Source: Alistipes dispar (GTDB lineage Bacteria > Bacteroidota > Bacteroidia > Bacteroidales > Rikenellaceae). Taken from it: a stretch of 64,000 nucleotides of DNA. The stretch's first letter is position 1. Each line of letters begins with the position of its first letter. The notes under the pieces were generated by a model. It worked only from the letters and a program-made list of their open reading frames with translations. It had not been told where the DNA came from and searched no databases. Location of the stretch: contig NZ_AP019736.1 of the NCBI RefSeq assembly GCF_006542685.1, forward strand, positions 1,646,001 to 1,710,000. Reading direction: 5' to 3'. The position numbers and the translations under genes were made by a program. This document shows, in pieces, positions 16,670-26,350 of the stretch.

Positions 16670-17725
16670 ATGAGGATAGCTTATATTCTTCCATCCTTGC
16701 GTAATCAAGGCCCTATAGTAGTCGTAAAGAATATAACGGATTATTTGGTAAAATGGGGGCATGAGCCTGAGATCTTTTATTTGGATGAAACATCATCCAA
16801 GATGACGTTTAAATGCCCAACACGGCATATTCGGATGAGAACTCCCATTGATTTTGATCGATATGATGTAATTCACAGTCATTGTCTGCGCCCCGACATT
16901 TATGTCTACAGATGGAGGAAACGCATCTGTAATGCTAAAACGGTTTCCACGCTTCATCAAGATACTTACCGTAGTTTCTGCTATCAGTATAATTGCGTAA
17001 TGTCTTATCTATTTACACAATATTGGAGCCATATACAATCTAAATTTAATGGTGTGATAAGTATATCAAATCAATTGAAGAATTTGTATTGCAATAAAAT
17101 AAAATCTCCAATAACCACTATTTACAATGGCTGTTTCACACATATAGATGATAGCGCAGACATTCAGATTGTGGATAACCTAAAGCAAATAAAATCAAAA
17201 TACAAATTATTGGGGACTTATGCTTATATCACTCGTAGGAAAGGTTTGGGACAGATTATTCAAGCCCTTTCTTACATGAAAAATTACGCCTTTGTTATAA
17301 TCGGCGAAGGGCCAGATATTGCGAATTTGAAACAGAAAGCCCAAAACTTGTGCGTTCATGATAGAGTGCTATTTTTCCCTTACCAAAAGAATCCGTGCAA
17401 TTATTTACCTTATTTTGATGTATATGTGATGCCTTCTTACTCCGAAGGGTTCGGAATGGCAATGGTGGAAGCTGCCTTGGCAGGAAAAGCCATCGTGTGT
17501 TCGGATATATCTTCTTTCCATGAAATATTCAATGAGAATGAAGTTCGTTTCTTCACCCTTGACAATACCGATTCTCTGCAACAAGCAATCCACTCAGCTT
17601 ATATCAATCGGGAAAAACTGGGGAAAGCCGCTTACATCAAGGCAAACAATGAGTTCACTGCACAGAAAATGGCGGAAAATCATAAAAAATACTACGATAA
17701 CCTGCTGTATAACTCGAATAAATAA
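16670..17725 (+). CDS. Glycosyltransferase family 4 (GT-B fold)
   Basis: A 351-residue retaining glycosyltransferase. The N-terminal domain starts with RIAYILPSLRNQGPIVVVKNI, the usual GT4 first Rossmann strand and glycine loop. The C-terminal domain has TIYNGCF, YAYITRRKGLGQIIQAL, FVIIGEGPDIANLKQKA, VLFFPYQKNP and DVYVMPSYSEGFGMAMVEAALAGKAIVCSDI, which contains the conserved E-G-F-x6-E nucleotide-sugar site. It begins 17 bases after the polymerase remnant and is AT-rich like its neighbours. Sugar specificity is unknown. Confidence 0.92.
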   Translation: MRIAYILPSLRNQGPIVVVKNITDYLVKWGHEPEIFYLDETSSKMTFKCPTRHIRMRTPIDFDRYDVIHSHCLRPDIYVYRWRKRICNAKTVSTLHQDTYRSFCYQYNCVMSYLFTQYWSHIQSKFNGVISISNQLKNLYCNKIKSPITTIYNGCFTHIDDSADIQIVDNLKQIKSKYKLLGTYAYITRRKGLGQIIQALSYMKNYAFVIIGEGPDIANLKQKAQNLCVHDRVLFFPYQKNPCNYLPYFDVYVMPSYSEGFGMAMVEAALAGKAIVCSDISSFHEIFNENEVRFFTLDNTDSLQQAIHSAYINREKLGKAAYIKANNEFTAQKMAENHKKYYDNLLYNSNK

Positions 17726-17749
17726 CATATTGTAATAGTTGTTTTTAAT

Positions 17750-18736
17750 ATGATAGATGATTTTACAAGAACCGTTAAAATACTCGTTACCGGAGGTAGC
17801 GGATTCATCGGTTCGAACTTGTTGCAATCTTTGTCTCGGAATTCCGATTACGATCTTCTGAATATAGATATAGCTATGATTGATCGACCGGAATTTCAAC
17901 CTGTCACCACGATTTGTGATATCGAGGATCGGATGAAATTAGAACGTATTATTACGGATTTCAATCCTAACTATATTATTCATTTGGCTGCAAGGACCGA
18001 TTTGAATGGAAAAAAATTATCAGATTACTCCTCGAATATTGAGGGCGTACGAAATATCGTAGAGATAGCCAGTCAGCTATCCTGTTTAAAAAAGATTCTG
18101 ATCACCTCCTCCATGTTGGTTTGCAAGCCCGGATACCAACCTGTTTCTAACGATGACTATTGTCCGCATACTCTTTATGGAAAAAGCAAAGTTCTCACTG
18201 AACAGATTGCCAGATCTATTCCGCTCAAATGTCAATGGGCCTTTTTAAGACCTACGTCAATATGGGGACCCGGATTCAAAGCTCCGTATCGTAATTTCTT
18301 CGATATGGTTGCTAATCGCAGATATTTCCATATTGGGAATAGGGCGTGTACGAAAACATATGGGTATATAGGTAATACCGTCTATCAAATTGAACGAATT
18401 CTGTTTCACACTGATACAACGACTAATGGTGAGGTATATTATTTGGGTGATCCTCCATTAAATATTGAAAAGTGGGCCAATCATATATCCGAACAAATGG
18501 GAGTAAGGATTCATCGGGTACCTTTTTCTTTAATTAAAATAGCCGGATGGATCGGTGACGGTCTTAAAATGCTGGGCATATCATTTCCGATGACAAGTTT
18601 TAGATTGAAAAATATGACTACAAACAATATTCTTGACTTAAGCAAAACTTTTCAGATAGCTCCTAATCCTCCGTATTCGGAACTTGAAGGTATTAAAAGG
18701 ACCATAGAGTGGTTGCGGACATCTAATAAAAATTAG
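17750..18736 (+). CDS. NAD-dependent epimerase/dehydratase (extended SDR)
   Basis: A nucleotide-sugar-modifying enzyme of the extended short-chain dehydrogenase family. The cofactor loop is VTGGSGFIGSNL, followed by DIEDRMKLERII, HLAART, ITSSMLVCKPG and the catalytic YGKSK (Tyr-x3-Lys). RPTSIWGPGFKAPYRNFF and a downstream Y-IGN region fit the substrate-binding part. Its 328 residues are normal. It ends one base before the next glycosyltransferase start, so the pair is coupled. The substrate could be any UDP- or dTDP-hexose; close relatives are often annotated as UDP-glucose 4-epimerase-like. I would not assign a specific reaction. Confidence 0.85.
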   Translation: MIDDFTRTVKILVTGGSGFIGSNLLQSLSRNSDYDLLNIDIAMIDRPEFQPVTTICDIEDRMKLERIITDFNPNYIIHLAARTDLNGKKLSDYSSNIEGVRNIVEIASQLSCLKKILITSSMLVCKPGYQPVSNDDYCPHTLYGKSKVLTEQIARSIPLKCQWAFLRPTSIWGPGFKAPYRNFFDMVANRRYFHIGNRACTKTYGYIGNTVYQIERILFHTDTTTNGEVYYLGDPPLNIEKWANHISEQMGVRIHRVPFSLIKIAGWIGDGLKMLGISFPMTSFRLKNMTTNNILDLSKTFQIAPNPPYSELEGIKRTIEWLRTSNKN

Positions 18737-18737
18737 T

Positions 18738-19517
18738 ATGACCATCTCCATCATCACCGTTACATATAATAGCGGTACGACGGTTCGTGATACGTTTGAG
18801 AGTGTATTATCTCAGATTTTCAAAAACATAGAATATATCGTCATCGACGGAGGCTCGACGGACGACACGTTGAAGATCATCCGAGAGTATGAATCGCGTT
18901 TTGAGGGGCGAATGCGGTGGATTTCAGAGCGTGACCGCGGGCTGTACGATGCCATGAACAAAGGCATAGCGATGGCTACAGGAGATGTAGTTGGCATTCT
19001 CAATTCGGACGATTTTTATACTGCACCGGATGTGCTAACTTCGGTTGCAGCAACATTGGAAAATAAAACAATCGATGCCGTATATGGAGATATTCACTTC
19101 GTGCGTCCCGACAATCTGAGCAGATGTGTACGCTACTATTCCTCAAACATCTTTCGACCGTGGTTGATGCGTCTGGGCTTTATACCAGCCCATCCTTCTT
19201 TCTATTGCAGAAAAAGCCTCTATAATCGTTACGGAACATTCAACATAGACTATAAGATCGCTGCCGATTTCGAAATTCTATTGCGTTTAATTTATGTGCA
19301 TCGTATCCATGCCAAATACCTCAAAAAAGATTTTGTGACAATGCGCATGGGAGGTATTTCGACCAATGGTATGGCGAGTCATCGACTGATTATGCGGGAT
19401 CAGTTGCGAGCCCTTCGCGAAAACGGGGTTTACAGTAATGCTGCAATCCTCTCACTCAGATATATCTACAAAATATGTGAACTATTGAATTCCAAACTGA
19501 AATATTTCTTTATATAA
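18738..19517 (+). CDS. Glycosyltransferase family 2 (WcaA/WcaE-like)
   Basis: A 259-residue inverting GT-A glycosyltransferase. The signature TISIITVTYNSGTTVRDTF is followed by YIVIDGGSTDDTL, WISERDRGLYDAMNKGI, a motif strongly typical of colanic-acid-type GT2 enzymes, and the metal-binding LNSDDFY. HPSFYCRKSLYNRYG and YKIAADFEILLRL form the acceptor region. It is the last transferase of the cluster. With the initiating enzyme and three other transferases it suggests a repeat unit of about five sugars, an inference from gene count only. Confidence 0.92.
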   Translation: MTISIITVTYNSGTTVRDTFESVLSQIFKNIEYIVIDGGSTDDTLKIIREYESRFEGRMRWISERDRGLYDAMNKGIAMATGDVVGILNSDDFYTAPDVLTSVAATLENKTIDAVYGDIHFVRPDNLSRCVRYYSSNIFRPWLMRLGFIPAHPSFYCRKSLYNRYGTFNIDYKIAADFEILLRLIYVHRIHAKYLKKDFVTMRMGGISTNGMASHRLIMRDQLRALRENGVYSNAAILSLRYIYKICELLNSKLKYFFI

Positions 19518-19781
19518 AAAAGTTTGATTCATACAGATCAGGTTGGTCTGTACTTGTCTGATTTTTATTGGACAAAGGATCTGAAATCATAGCACGATTC
19601 TGTGCTCATCAATGGATTTTGAAAGTAAATCGCCCATCTGCAGCCACTTATTTCCTCCTGTTACCTGCTTTGGAAACTCGATAAATTGAATCGTAGCATG
19701 TTTTCAAGATTATTTCCGTGCTTGTCTTATCGAGAGCCGCACAACGGATATCAGAAATAGAAATAATAAACTTAGGGAAAA

Positions 19782-20870
19782 ATGAAAACAGCCTTAATCA
19801 CGGGGATTACAGGCCAGGACGGTTCGTATCTGGCAGAATTTTTATTGGAGAAGGGATATAATGTCCACGGCACGATTCGTCGTTCTTCGGTGGACTACCG
19901 TGAACGTATCGCACATTTGGAAGGCCTCCCTTATTTCCATTTGCATTATGCCGACCTTGGCGACTCGATGTCGTTGTTGCAGGTCGTTGGTAAAGTGCGT
20001 CCCGATGAGATCTATAACCTTGCGGCGCAAAGCCACGTGCAGGTGTCGTTCGATTCACCGGAGTTCACAGCGGACGTAGACGCTACGGGTGTGCTGCGTG
20101 TATTGGAGGCTGTGCGCCAATGCGGACTGACGAAAACTTGTCGTATCTACCAGGCTTCGACCTCGGAGCTCTACGGCAAGGTCGAAGAAGTACCGCAGAA
20201 TGAGGATACACCCTTCCATCCCTATTCGCCCTACGCCGTTGCAAAATTATATGGTTACTGGATTGTGAAGGAGTACCGTGAAGCCTACGGAATGTTCTGT
20301 TGCTCGGGCATTCTCTTCAACCATGAGTCGGAGCGTCGCGGGGAAACTTTCGTGACGCGCAAGATTACCCTTGCAGCGGCACGTATCGCACAAGGCAAGC
20401 AAGAGAAGGTTTATTTAGGTAACCTCTCGTCGTTGCGCGATTGGGGCTATGCGAAAGATTATGTGATGTGCATGTGGCTAATCCTTCAGAATGACAAACC
20501 CGAAGATTTCGTTATTGCCACGGGCGAACAGCATTCTGTGCGTGAATTCTGTCAGTTGGCATTCCACTATGCGGGCATCGAACTTGAATTCAAGGGCGAG
20601 GGACTCGACGAAAAAGGCTATGACAAAGCGACGGGCAAAGTACTCGTGGAAGTGTCGGAAGACTTCTACCGTCCGACAGACGTAGTGAATTTGTGGGGCG
20701 ACCCAACGAAGGCGAAAACGCATCTGGGTTGGAACCCGACGAAAACGACTTTCAAGGAACTGGTGAAGCTGATGGTCAAGGCCGATATGGCGAGAGTTGC
20801 CGTGGAACGGGCAGGCGAACACATCTACACGAACCTCGAAGAATACCTCGAAAAAGGAATTGTAAAATAA
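19782..20870 (+). CDS. gmd: GDP-mannose 4,6-dehydratase
   Basis: Converts GDP-D-mannose to GDP-4-keto-6-deoxy-D-mannose, the first step to GDP-L-fucose. The sequence is unmistakable: TALITGITGQDGSYLAEFLLEKGYNVHG with the NADP loop, RRSSVDYRERI, NLAAQSHVQVSF, YQASTSELYGKV, YSPYAVAKLYGYWIVKEYREAYG (Tyr-x3-Lys), LFNHESERRGETFVTRKIT and LRDWGYAKDYV. Its 362 residues are the usual length. It follows a 264-base gap without a gene, so it may have its own promoter. GC content rises again here compared with the transferase block, suggesting a different origin. It is followed by fcl after 9 bases. Confidence 0.97.
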   Translation: MKTALITGITGQDGSYLAEFLLEKGYNVHGTIRRSSVDYRERIAHLEGLPYFHLHYADLGDSMSLLQVVGKVRPDEIYNLAAQSHVQVSFDSPEFTADVDATGVLRVLEAVRQCGLTKTCRIYQASTSELYGKVEEVPQNEDTPFHPYSPYAVAKLYGYWIVKEYREAYGMFCCSGILFNHESERRGETFVTRKITLAAARIAQGKQEKVYLGNLSSLRDWGYAKDYVMCMWLILQNDKPEDFVIATGEQHSVREFCQLAFHYAGIELEFKGEGLDEKGYDKATGKVLVEVSEDFYRPTDVVNLWGDPTKAKTHLGWNPTKTTFKELVKLMVKADMARVAVERAGEHIYTNLEEYLEKGIVK

Positions 20871-20879
20871 TAGGCGATA

Positions 20880-21821
20880 ATGGATAAAAATGCAAAAATT
20901 TATGTGGCAGGCCACCGGGGAATGGTAGGATCGGCCATCGTACGAGAGCTGAAACGCCAGGGTTACACAAACATAGTCATCCGTACGCATCGGGAACTCG
21001 ATTTGACCGATCAGCTGTCTGTGGACCGTTTCTTCGCTAAGGAACAGCCTGAATATGTCTTTTTGGCGGCGGCGAAAGTGGGAGGTATCATCGCTAATTC
21101 ATCGGCATTGGCGGATTTCATGTATGAGAACATGATGCTGGAAATGAACGTGATTCATGCGGCATGGCGCAACAGATGCAAGAAATTGGAGTTTTTGGGA
21201 TCATCATGCATCTACCCGCGTCTGGCACCGCAGCCGATACCGGAGAGTTGTCTGCTAACTTCGGCACTGGAGCCAACGAACGAGGCTTATGCGCTTGCGA
21301 AAATTTCGGGACTGAAGTATTGCGAATACCTGAATCGTCAGTATGGTACGGATTATATCTCGGTGATGCCGACAAATCTCTACGGACCAAACGACAACTA
21401 TCACCCGACACACAGTCATGTACTGCCGGCCCTGATTCGCCGCTTTCATGAGGCAAAGAGGTCTGGTGCAAGAAGCGTTACCTGTTGGGGCGACGGAACT
21501 CCGTTGCGCGAATTTCTCTATGTGGACGATCTTGCGAATCTGTGCGTCTTTCTGATGAACAGTTATTCAGGGAACGAAACGGTGAACGCCGGAACGGGCA
21601 AGGAGGTTACCATCAAAGAATTGACCGAACTTGTGGCGAATGTCGTAGGCTATGAGGGAACGATCGAGTGGGATACGACGAAACCTAACGGTACGCCGCG
21701 CAAACTGCTCGATATTTCGAAAGCCACAGCATTAGGCTGGACCTATAAAACGGAGTTGGAGGAGGGCATCCGGTTGTCGTATGAGGATTTCCGGAACAAT
21801 CCCATGCGTGTCGAGCGCTGA
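20880..21821 (+). CDS. fcl: GDP-L-fucose synthase
   Basis: A bifunctional 3,5-epimerase/4-reductase that turns the Gmd product into GDP-L-fucose. Recognisable elements are KIYVAGHRGMVGSAIVREL with the NADPH loop, HRELDLTDQ, LAAAKVGGI, FLGSSCIYP with the catalytic Ser-Cys, EPTNEAYALAKISG (Tyr-x3-Lys), MPTNLYGPNDNYH and LREFLYVDDLA. Its 313 residues are normal. It closes the capsule cluster. The operon therefore supplies fucose as well as galactofuranose; gut Bacteroidales often decorate capsules with fucose. Confidence 0.97.
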   Translation: MDKNAKIYVAGHRGMVGSAIVRELKRQGYTNIVIRTHRELDLTDQLSVDRFFAKEQPEYVFLAAAKVGGIIANSSALADFMYENMMLEMNVIHAAWRNRCKKLEFLGSSCIYPRLAPQPIPESCLLTSALEPTNEAYALAKISGLKYCEYLNRQYGTDYISVMPTNLYGPNDNYHPTHSHVLPALIRRFHEAKRSGARSVTCWGDGTPLREFLYVDDLANLCVFLMNSYSGNETVNAGTGKEVTIKELTELVANVVGYEGTIEWDTTKPNGTPRKLLDISKATALGWTYKTELEEGIRLSYEDFRNNPMRVER

Positions 21822-22259
21822 CTGACGACGTTATGGACAAAAACTGGATGATTGGCTAAACACAACTTCCCTTGATTGTTATGCTATTTTAGAGAAATGA
21901 ACAGTATGATTATAAAGCAGGATGCCGCGGGGAAACGTTGTCATAAAAATGACAGTTTGTCAGATTTGATATCATGAAATAAATTTCATATTTTTATGTT
22001 GTCGAATAAAAAGCATTGAAATATAGAGCAATTACTGCGAAATAGTGGCCTATGAAAAGAAAAACAACTGAAATATATTGATACATAACGCGGATAAAGA
22101 ATAGGTCCAGGTTATGTTTTTGTCATTTGTAAATGTTTGACAGTTAATGAATTGTTGTTTGCTCTTCTTTTCTGCCATGTATCGCGGATGCCTGTTGCGT
22201 AGCAAGAAATGCCCTGAAATCGCCGTTTGTGATACATAAAACCGTGCAACATACCTCTT

Positions 22260-22295
22260 CTCCCCGGTGTCATTGACTCCGGGGAGTTTTCTTTG
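22260..22295 (+). terminator. Rho-independent terminator, probable end of the capsule transcript
   Basis: CTCCCCGG, 11-base loop, CCGGGGAG, then TTTTCTTT. It lies about 440 bases after fcl. Confidence 0.75.
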
Positions 22296-22739
22296 TCGAC
22301 ATTCTTTAAATATATAATCTACCGTAAAAATCGTGATCTCATATGTTTCGTTGACAATCCGTGATTTGTGTGTCCTTCCTCGTGTCGGTATTGGTTGGTT
22401 GCGACATGGATCAATCTCTTCAGCATCATCTTCCGGATCGAATATTCCTGACAAGCAATATCCGGTTGCTGTTCCGTTGGCGATGCGTGACGGTTTCGGG
22501 TTAAAGCATGACACCCTGCCGAAAATGAAGGGGCCCGGTGTCGGCCCCTGAAGTAGGTCTTAGGAAACCCGAACACGGATGCAGTCCTGCGCCCTTGTCG
22601 CCCTGCTCGCATAATGCAAGCGGAACATAGCTGGGACTGAAACCGTTATGCCGATTGTATTGTTGTGCCGTCGGACATGCCGGGCTATTCAAAAGCAGCA
22701 TGGTCTCTCTTGTAACGAATAGAAATGAAAATTCGGAAA

Positions 22740-22766
22740 CGCAGGGCCTTCCGCCCGGCGTTTTTT
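22740..22766 (+). terminator. Rho-independent terminator with no obvious gene upstream
   Basis: CGC-A-GGGC, short loop, GCCC-G-GCG (one mismatch), then six T. No protein gene is found in the preceding 440 bases. Confidence 0.65.
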
Positions 22767-22891
22767 CGGAAATGTCCGGTTTCCGGACCGAAAATCGATG
22801 CCACGACGTAGGGTATGGCGTCGGTTGTCCGTGTAATAGAATGGACAGCAGCCTGAAAAGGTCGCGACCGATGGGAATATCGTATTTTGCT

Positions 22892-22899
22892 TAATTTTG
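22892..22899 (+). promoter_or_regulatory. Bacteroidetes-type -7 element TAATTTTG for the GH97 gene
   Basis: Matches TAnnTTTG 16 bases before ATG 22916. Transcription would begin near 22905, after the alternative TTG start at 22901, which argues for the ATG. No clear -33 TTTG is seen at the usual spacing. Confidence 0.55.
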
Positions 22900-22915
22900 T
22901 TTGACGAAACCGACT

Positions 22916-24913
22916 ATGAACCTCAAACCGCTTCTGCTGATGCTCGGCCTGGCCTGCATCCCCGCGACCCTCGCGGCACAGAAAATCTATTCGCTGTCCT
23001 CGCCGGACGGCAACCTCCGCACGACGGTGACCGTCGGGGAGGAGATCCGCGTGGCTCTCGATGCCGGCGACACGCCGCTGCTCGCTCCGTCGCCCGTCTC
23101 CATGACCCTCGAAGACGGCGAGGTGCTCGGGCGGAACGCCCGTGTCGTCCGGGCGGAAAAGAACTCCGTCGATCGGACGATCGCCTCGCCCTTCTACAAG
23201 AAAAGCCGGGTCGGGGAGCGTTACAACCAACTGACGCTCTCGTTCCGCGGCGACTTCGGCCTTGTCTTCCGTCTCTACGACGACGGATTGGCCTACCGCT
23301 TCACCACCGACCGGGAGGGCACGCTCCGCATCGGGGACGAATGCGTTGCCTTCTCCTTCCCAGCGGATTGCCGGGCCGTCGTACCCTATGTCGCACGCGG
23401 CCGGGATTTCGATTTCGAGAGCCAGTTCTTCAACTCGTTCGAGAACACCTACACCACGGCCCGGATCACGGAGCTCAACCCCGGAAGGCTGATCTTCCTC
23501 CCGGCGCTCGTCGAGCTCGACGGAGGCTACAAACTGGTCATAACGGAGGCCGATCTCGAAGGCTATCCGGGGCTCTACCTGCGCGGCAACGGCGAAACGC
23601 CCGAACTGCGCGGCGTTTTCGCCCCCTATCCCAAGCGCGAGGAGCAGGGAGGGCACAACCGGTTGCAGATGCTCGTGCGCGAGCGTGAGGGGTACATCGC
23701 CTCGACCGTCGGCAAGCGGGCGTTTCCGTGGCGCACGGTCGTCGTCGCCAGGGAGGACCGCGAGCTGCTCGACAACGACATGATCTACCGTCTGGCGCCC
23801 GAATCCAGGATCGAAGACACATCGTGGATCAGGCCCGGAAAGGTGGCGTGGGACTGGTGGAACGACTGGAATCTCTACGGCGTGGACTTCGAGGCCGGCA
23901 TCAACAACGAGACCTACAAGTACTATATCGACTTCGCTTCGCGGAACGGCGTCGAATACGTGATCCTCGACGAAGGGTGGGCCGTGAACGAGAAGGCCGA
24001 CCTGATGCAGGTGGTGCCCGAAATCGACCTCCGCGAGTTGGTGGCATACGCCCGTGAACGGAACGTCGGAATCATCCTTTGGGCCGGTTACCATGCTTTC
24101 GAACGCGACATGGAACAGGTCGTGAGCCACTTCGCCCGAATGGGCGTCAAGGGCTTCAAGGTCGATTTCATGGACCGCGACGACCAGAAGATCGTCGATT
24201 TTCTCTACCGCGCCGCACGCGTCTGCGCCGAGCACCGCATGCTGCTCGACTTCCATGGCATCTTCAAGCCGACGGGTCTGAGCCGCACGTGGCCCAATGT
24301 GGTCAATTACGAGGGTGTCTTCGGTCTCGAACAGATGAAGTGGTCGCCCGAGACGGTCGATCAGGTGACCTACGATGTCACCATGCCCTTCATCCGTATG
24401 GTCGCCGGAGCGATGGACTACACGCAGGGCGCCATGCGCAATGCTGCGCGGCGGAACTACCGCCCGGTCAATACGGAGCCGATGAGCCAGGGCACCCGCT
24501 GCCGCCAACTGGCCGAATACATCGTCTTCGAATCGCCGCTCAACATGCTCTGCGACTCGCCGTCGAACTACCTCGAGGAGCCCGAATGCTTCGGCTTCAT
24601 CGCCGCCGTACCGACCGTCTGGGACCGCACGGTCGCACTCGACGGCAAGCTCGGCGAACGGATAGCCGTCGCCCGGCAGTCGGGCGACATGTGGTACGTC
24701 GGGGCGCTGACGAACTGGGACGCCCGTGAAGCGGTGCTCGACCTCTCGTTCCTCGAGGGCGACGGCTGGAAGGTCGAGAGTTTCAGCGACGGCAGGAACG
24801 CCCACCGCGCCGCCTGCGACTACGTGATGCGGACGGAGCCTCTGCCCGCGGACAAGAAACTGACGGTGCGGATGGCCCCCGGAGGCGGATTCGCCGCCCG
24901 GATCTACCGGTAA
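22916..24913 (+). CDS. Glycoside hydrolase family 97 (alpha-glycosidase)
   Basis: A secreted or periplasmic alpha-glucosidase/alpha-galactosidase of the SusB family, 665 residues, the usual length. The signal peptide ends near LAAQ (about residue 22). The N-terminal beta-sandwich (SLSSPDGNLRTTVTV) is followed by the TIM barrel with VAWDWWNDWN, YVILDEGW, LWAGYHAFERD, GFKVDFMDRDDQ, LLDFHGIFKPTGLSRTWPNV and NYEGVFGLEQMKW. The Asp in KVDFMDRDD stands where the catalytic nucleophile of the retaining GH97 subgroup is found; inverting SusB-type members lack it, so retention is likely. It has its own promoter and a terminator before fecR, so it is transcribed separately from the PUL1 core. Confidence 0.92.
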   Translation: MNLKPLLLMLGLACIPATLAAQKIYSLSSPDGNLRTTVTVGEEIRVALDAGDTPLLAPSPVSMTLEDGEVLGRNARVVRAEKNSVDRTIASPFYKKSRVGERYNQLTLSFRGDFGLVFRLYDDGLAYRFTTDREGTLRIGDECVAFSFPADCRAVVPYVARGRDFDFESQFFNSFENTYTTARITELNPGRLIFLPALVELDGGYKLVITEADLEGYPGLYLRGNGETPELRGVFAPYPKREEQGGHNRLQMLVREREGYIASTVGKRAFPWRTVVVAREDRELLDNDMIYRLAPESRIEDTSWIRPGKVAWDWWNDWNLYGVDFEAGINNETYKYYIDFASRNGVEYVILDEGWAVNEKADLMQVVPEIDLRELVAYARERNVGIILWAGYHAFERDMEQVVSHFARMGVKGFKVDFMDRDDQKIVDFLYRAARVCAEHRMLLDFHGIFKPTGLSRTWPNVVNYEGVFGLEQMKWSPETVDQVTYDVTMPFIRMVAGAMDYTQGAMRNAARRNYRPVNTEPMSQGTRCRQLAEYIVFESPLNMLCDSPSNYLEEPECFGFIAAVPTVWDRTVALDGKLGERIAVARQSGDMWYVGALTNWDAREAVLDLSFLEGDGWKVESFSDGRNAHRAACDYVMRTEPLPADKKLTVRMAPGGGFAARIYR

Positions 24914-24937
24914 CGGGGTCCGTCCGGAACGGACACG

Positions 24938-24999
24938 GCGGGGAGCTGCGGCAAAGGCTGCGGCTCCCCGCTCCGTTTCGGACGGAGTGCAATCTTTTT
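24938..24999 (+). terminator. Terminator after the GH97 gene
   Basis: GCGGGGAGC (24938-24946) pairs with GCTCCCCGC (24963-24971), followed by a second small hairpin CTCCG/CGGAG and a T6 tract at 24994-24999. It separates the GH97 gene from fecR. Confidence 0.7.
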
Positions 25000-25047
25000 T
25001 CGGCCGGAAAGGTAGGGATTCGGCCCCCTGATCCGTGAATAGGGTAG

Positions 25048-26310
25048 ATGGACGCGCAAAACCGACATATCGACCGACTGATCGCCCGCCACCTCGACGG
25101 CGGGAGCCTTTCCGATGCCGAGCAGGCCGAACTCCTCGACTGGCTCCGCTCTTCGGAGGAGCACCGCCACAGCTACCTCGAGGCTTACGACGCATGGGGC
25201 GGGAGGCACTTGTCCGACACCCGCTTCGATGCAGAAGCGGCCTACCGCTGCCTCACGGAACGGATCGCAGGACCGGAGGGGCATCCCGCTGCGCCGGTCG
25301 TCCGGCGCAGCCGCGCGGTCCGGCGGCGTCTCGTCGGAACCGCTTGCGCGGCCGTCTGCACCGCGCTGCTGGTCACCGGATTCTTCCTCCGCGGCAAGGC
25401 GGAGCGGCAAATCCCTGACATCCGGGAGTTCGTCCAAACGGCGGAGGCTCCCGTCTATACCGGAAAGGAGGCGCGGCTCGTCCTCTCGGAGCGGAGGACG
25501 GTGCGGATCGAGGAGAAGAGATCTTCGATCCGTTACGATGCCGCCGAGATCCATATCAACGAAGACGCCCGGGAGCCGATCGAGAAAAAGGAGGTGGCCG
25601 CATTCAACCAACTGCTCGTCCCCTACGGCAAGCAGACGACTCTGACGCTGGCCGACGGCACCCGCGTGTGGGTGAATGCCGGATCGTGGCTGATCTACCC
25701 CTCGGCATTCGGCGACGACAGCCGCGAGATCTACGCCGAAGGCGAAATCTATATCGAGGTGGCCCACGATGCCGCACGTCCCTTCACCGTGCACACCGGG
25801 AAAATGGACGTCCGCGTGCTGGGAACCCGGTTCTACCTCTCCTCCTACGGGCGCGACCGGACTCAGGAGGTGGTGCTCCGCTCGGGATCGGTGAGCGTTG
25901 CGCCGGCCGGCGCCCCCGAGCGCGGCATCCGGATCGTGCCCGACCAGCGCGCTTCGCTCGACACGGCCGGCACGTTCCGCATCCGCGAGGTGCGTGCCGA
26001 AGATTACATCAGTTGGATCCACGGATACTACCGCTTCGACAACACGCCGCTCTCCGACGTGCTCGCACGGCTCGCGCGGTATTACAACCGGACGTTCGAC
26101 TGTTCCCCCGAAGTCGGTGTCATGACCATTTCGGGAAAACTCGAACTCAACGACGATCCCGGCGAGGTGCTGCGTATCCTCTCGCTCACGGCCCCGATCC
26201 GTTTCCGGGTCTCCGAGAATGGATTCCGGCTCTCCTCGGTACAAACCCTCCGAAAAGAACACGACGACAACCCAAACCGAATGCCTATGGAAAACCGCAA
26301 CCCGAACTGA
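25048..26310 (+). CDS. FecR-family anti-sigma factor
   Basis: An inner-membrane anti-sigma factor that senses the STN domain of the TonB transporter and controls an ECF sigma factor. The cytoplasmic N terminus (about 1-90) has the sigma-binding pattern HIDRLIARHLDGGSLSDAEQAELLDWL. One transmembrane helix lies near 97-115 (GTACAAVCTALLVTGFFL). The periplasmic FecR domain covers roughly 190-275 (TTLTLADGTRVWVNAGSWLIYP, VLGTRFYLSSYG). A C-terminal DUF4974-type domain runs from about 330 (YRFDNTPLSDVLARLARYYN). Its 420 residues are long but normal for the phylum. The SusC gene follows. The sigma gene is not adjacent upstream as usual but about 8.6 kb away on the other strand. Confidence 0.93.
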   Translation: MDAQNRHIDRLIARHLDGGSLSDAEQAELLDWLRSSEEHRHSYLEAYDAWGGRHLSDTRFDAEAAYRCLTERIAGPEGHPAAPVVRRSRAVRRRLVGTACAAVCTALLVTGFFLRGKAERQIPDIREFVQTAEAPVYTGKEARLVLSERRTVRIEEKRSSIRYDAAEIHINEDAREPIEKKEVAAFNQLLVPYGKQTTLTLADGTRVWVNAGSWLIYPSAFGDDSREIYAEGEIYIEVAHDAARPFTVHTGKMDVRVLGTRFYLSSYGRDRTQEVVLRSGSVSVAPAGAPERGIRIVPDQRASLDTAGTFRIREVRAEDYISWIHGYYRFDNTPLSDVLARLARYYNRTFDCSPEVGVMTISGKLELNDDPGEVLRILSLTAPIRFRVSENGFRLSSVQTLRKEHDDNPNRMPMENRNPN

Positions 26311-26350
26311 AAAAAGCCGGGCAGTGTCCCCCAACGCTGTCCGGCACGAA

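Larger units (their letters stand above)
21822..22915. other. About 1.1 kb without a convincing gene
   Basis: It separates the capsule cluster from the first PUL. Small open frames exist on both strands but none has family motifs, a clear start or coherent composition. The first part is AT-rich. It contains two plus-strand terminators (22260-22295 and 22740-22766), a GGGGCC/GGCCCC hairpin at 22530-22548 and the promoter of the next gene. The second terminator has no protein gene before it, so a short RNA or gene remnant may lie between. Confidence 0.6.

Noticed and set aside
22050..22514. A 154-codon minus-strand open frame in the gap after the capsule cluster
   Set aside because: No motif or plausible start, a mixed composition, and it would run through a plus-strand terminator. 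Not supported as a gene.
22901..22915. TTG start for the GH97 gene
   Set aside because: It would add five residues before a normal signal peptide and probably lies upstream of the transcription start.
22685..25195. An 836-codon minus-strand open frame
   Set aside because: It lies opposite the GH97 gene, whose motifs, signal peptide and promoter are all clear. The antisense protein has no recognisable domain.
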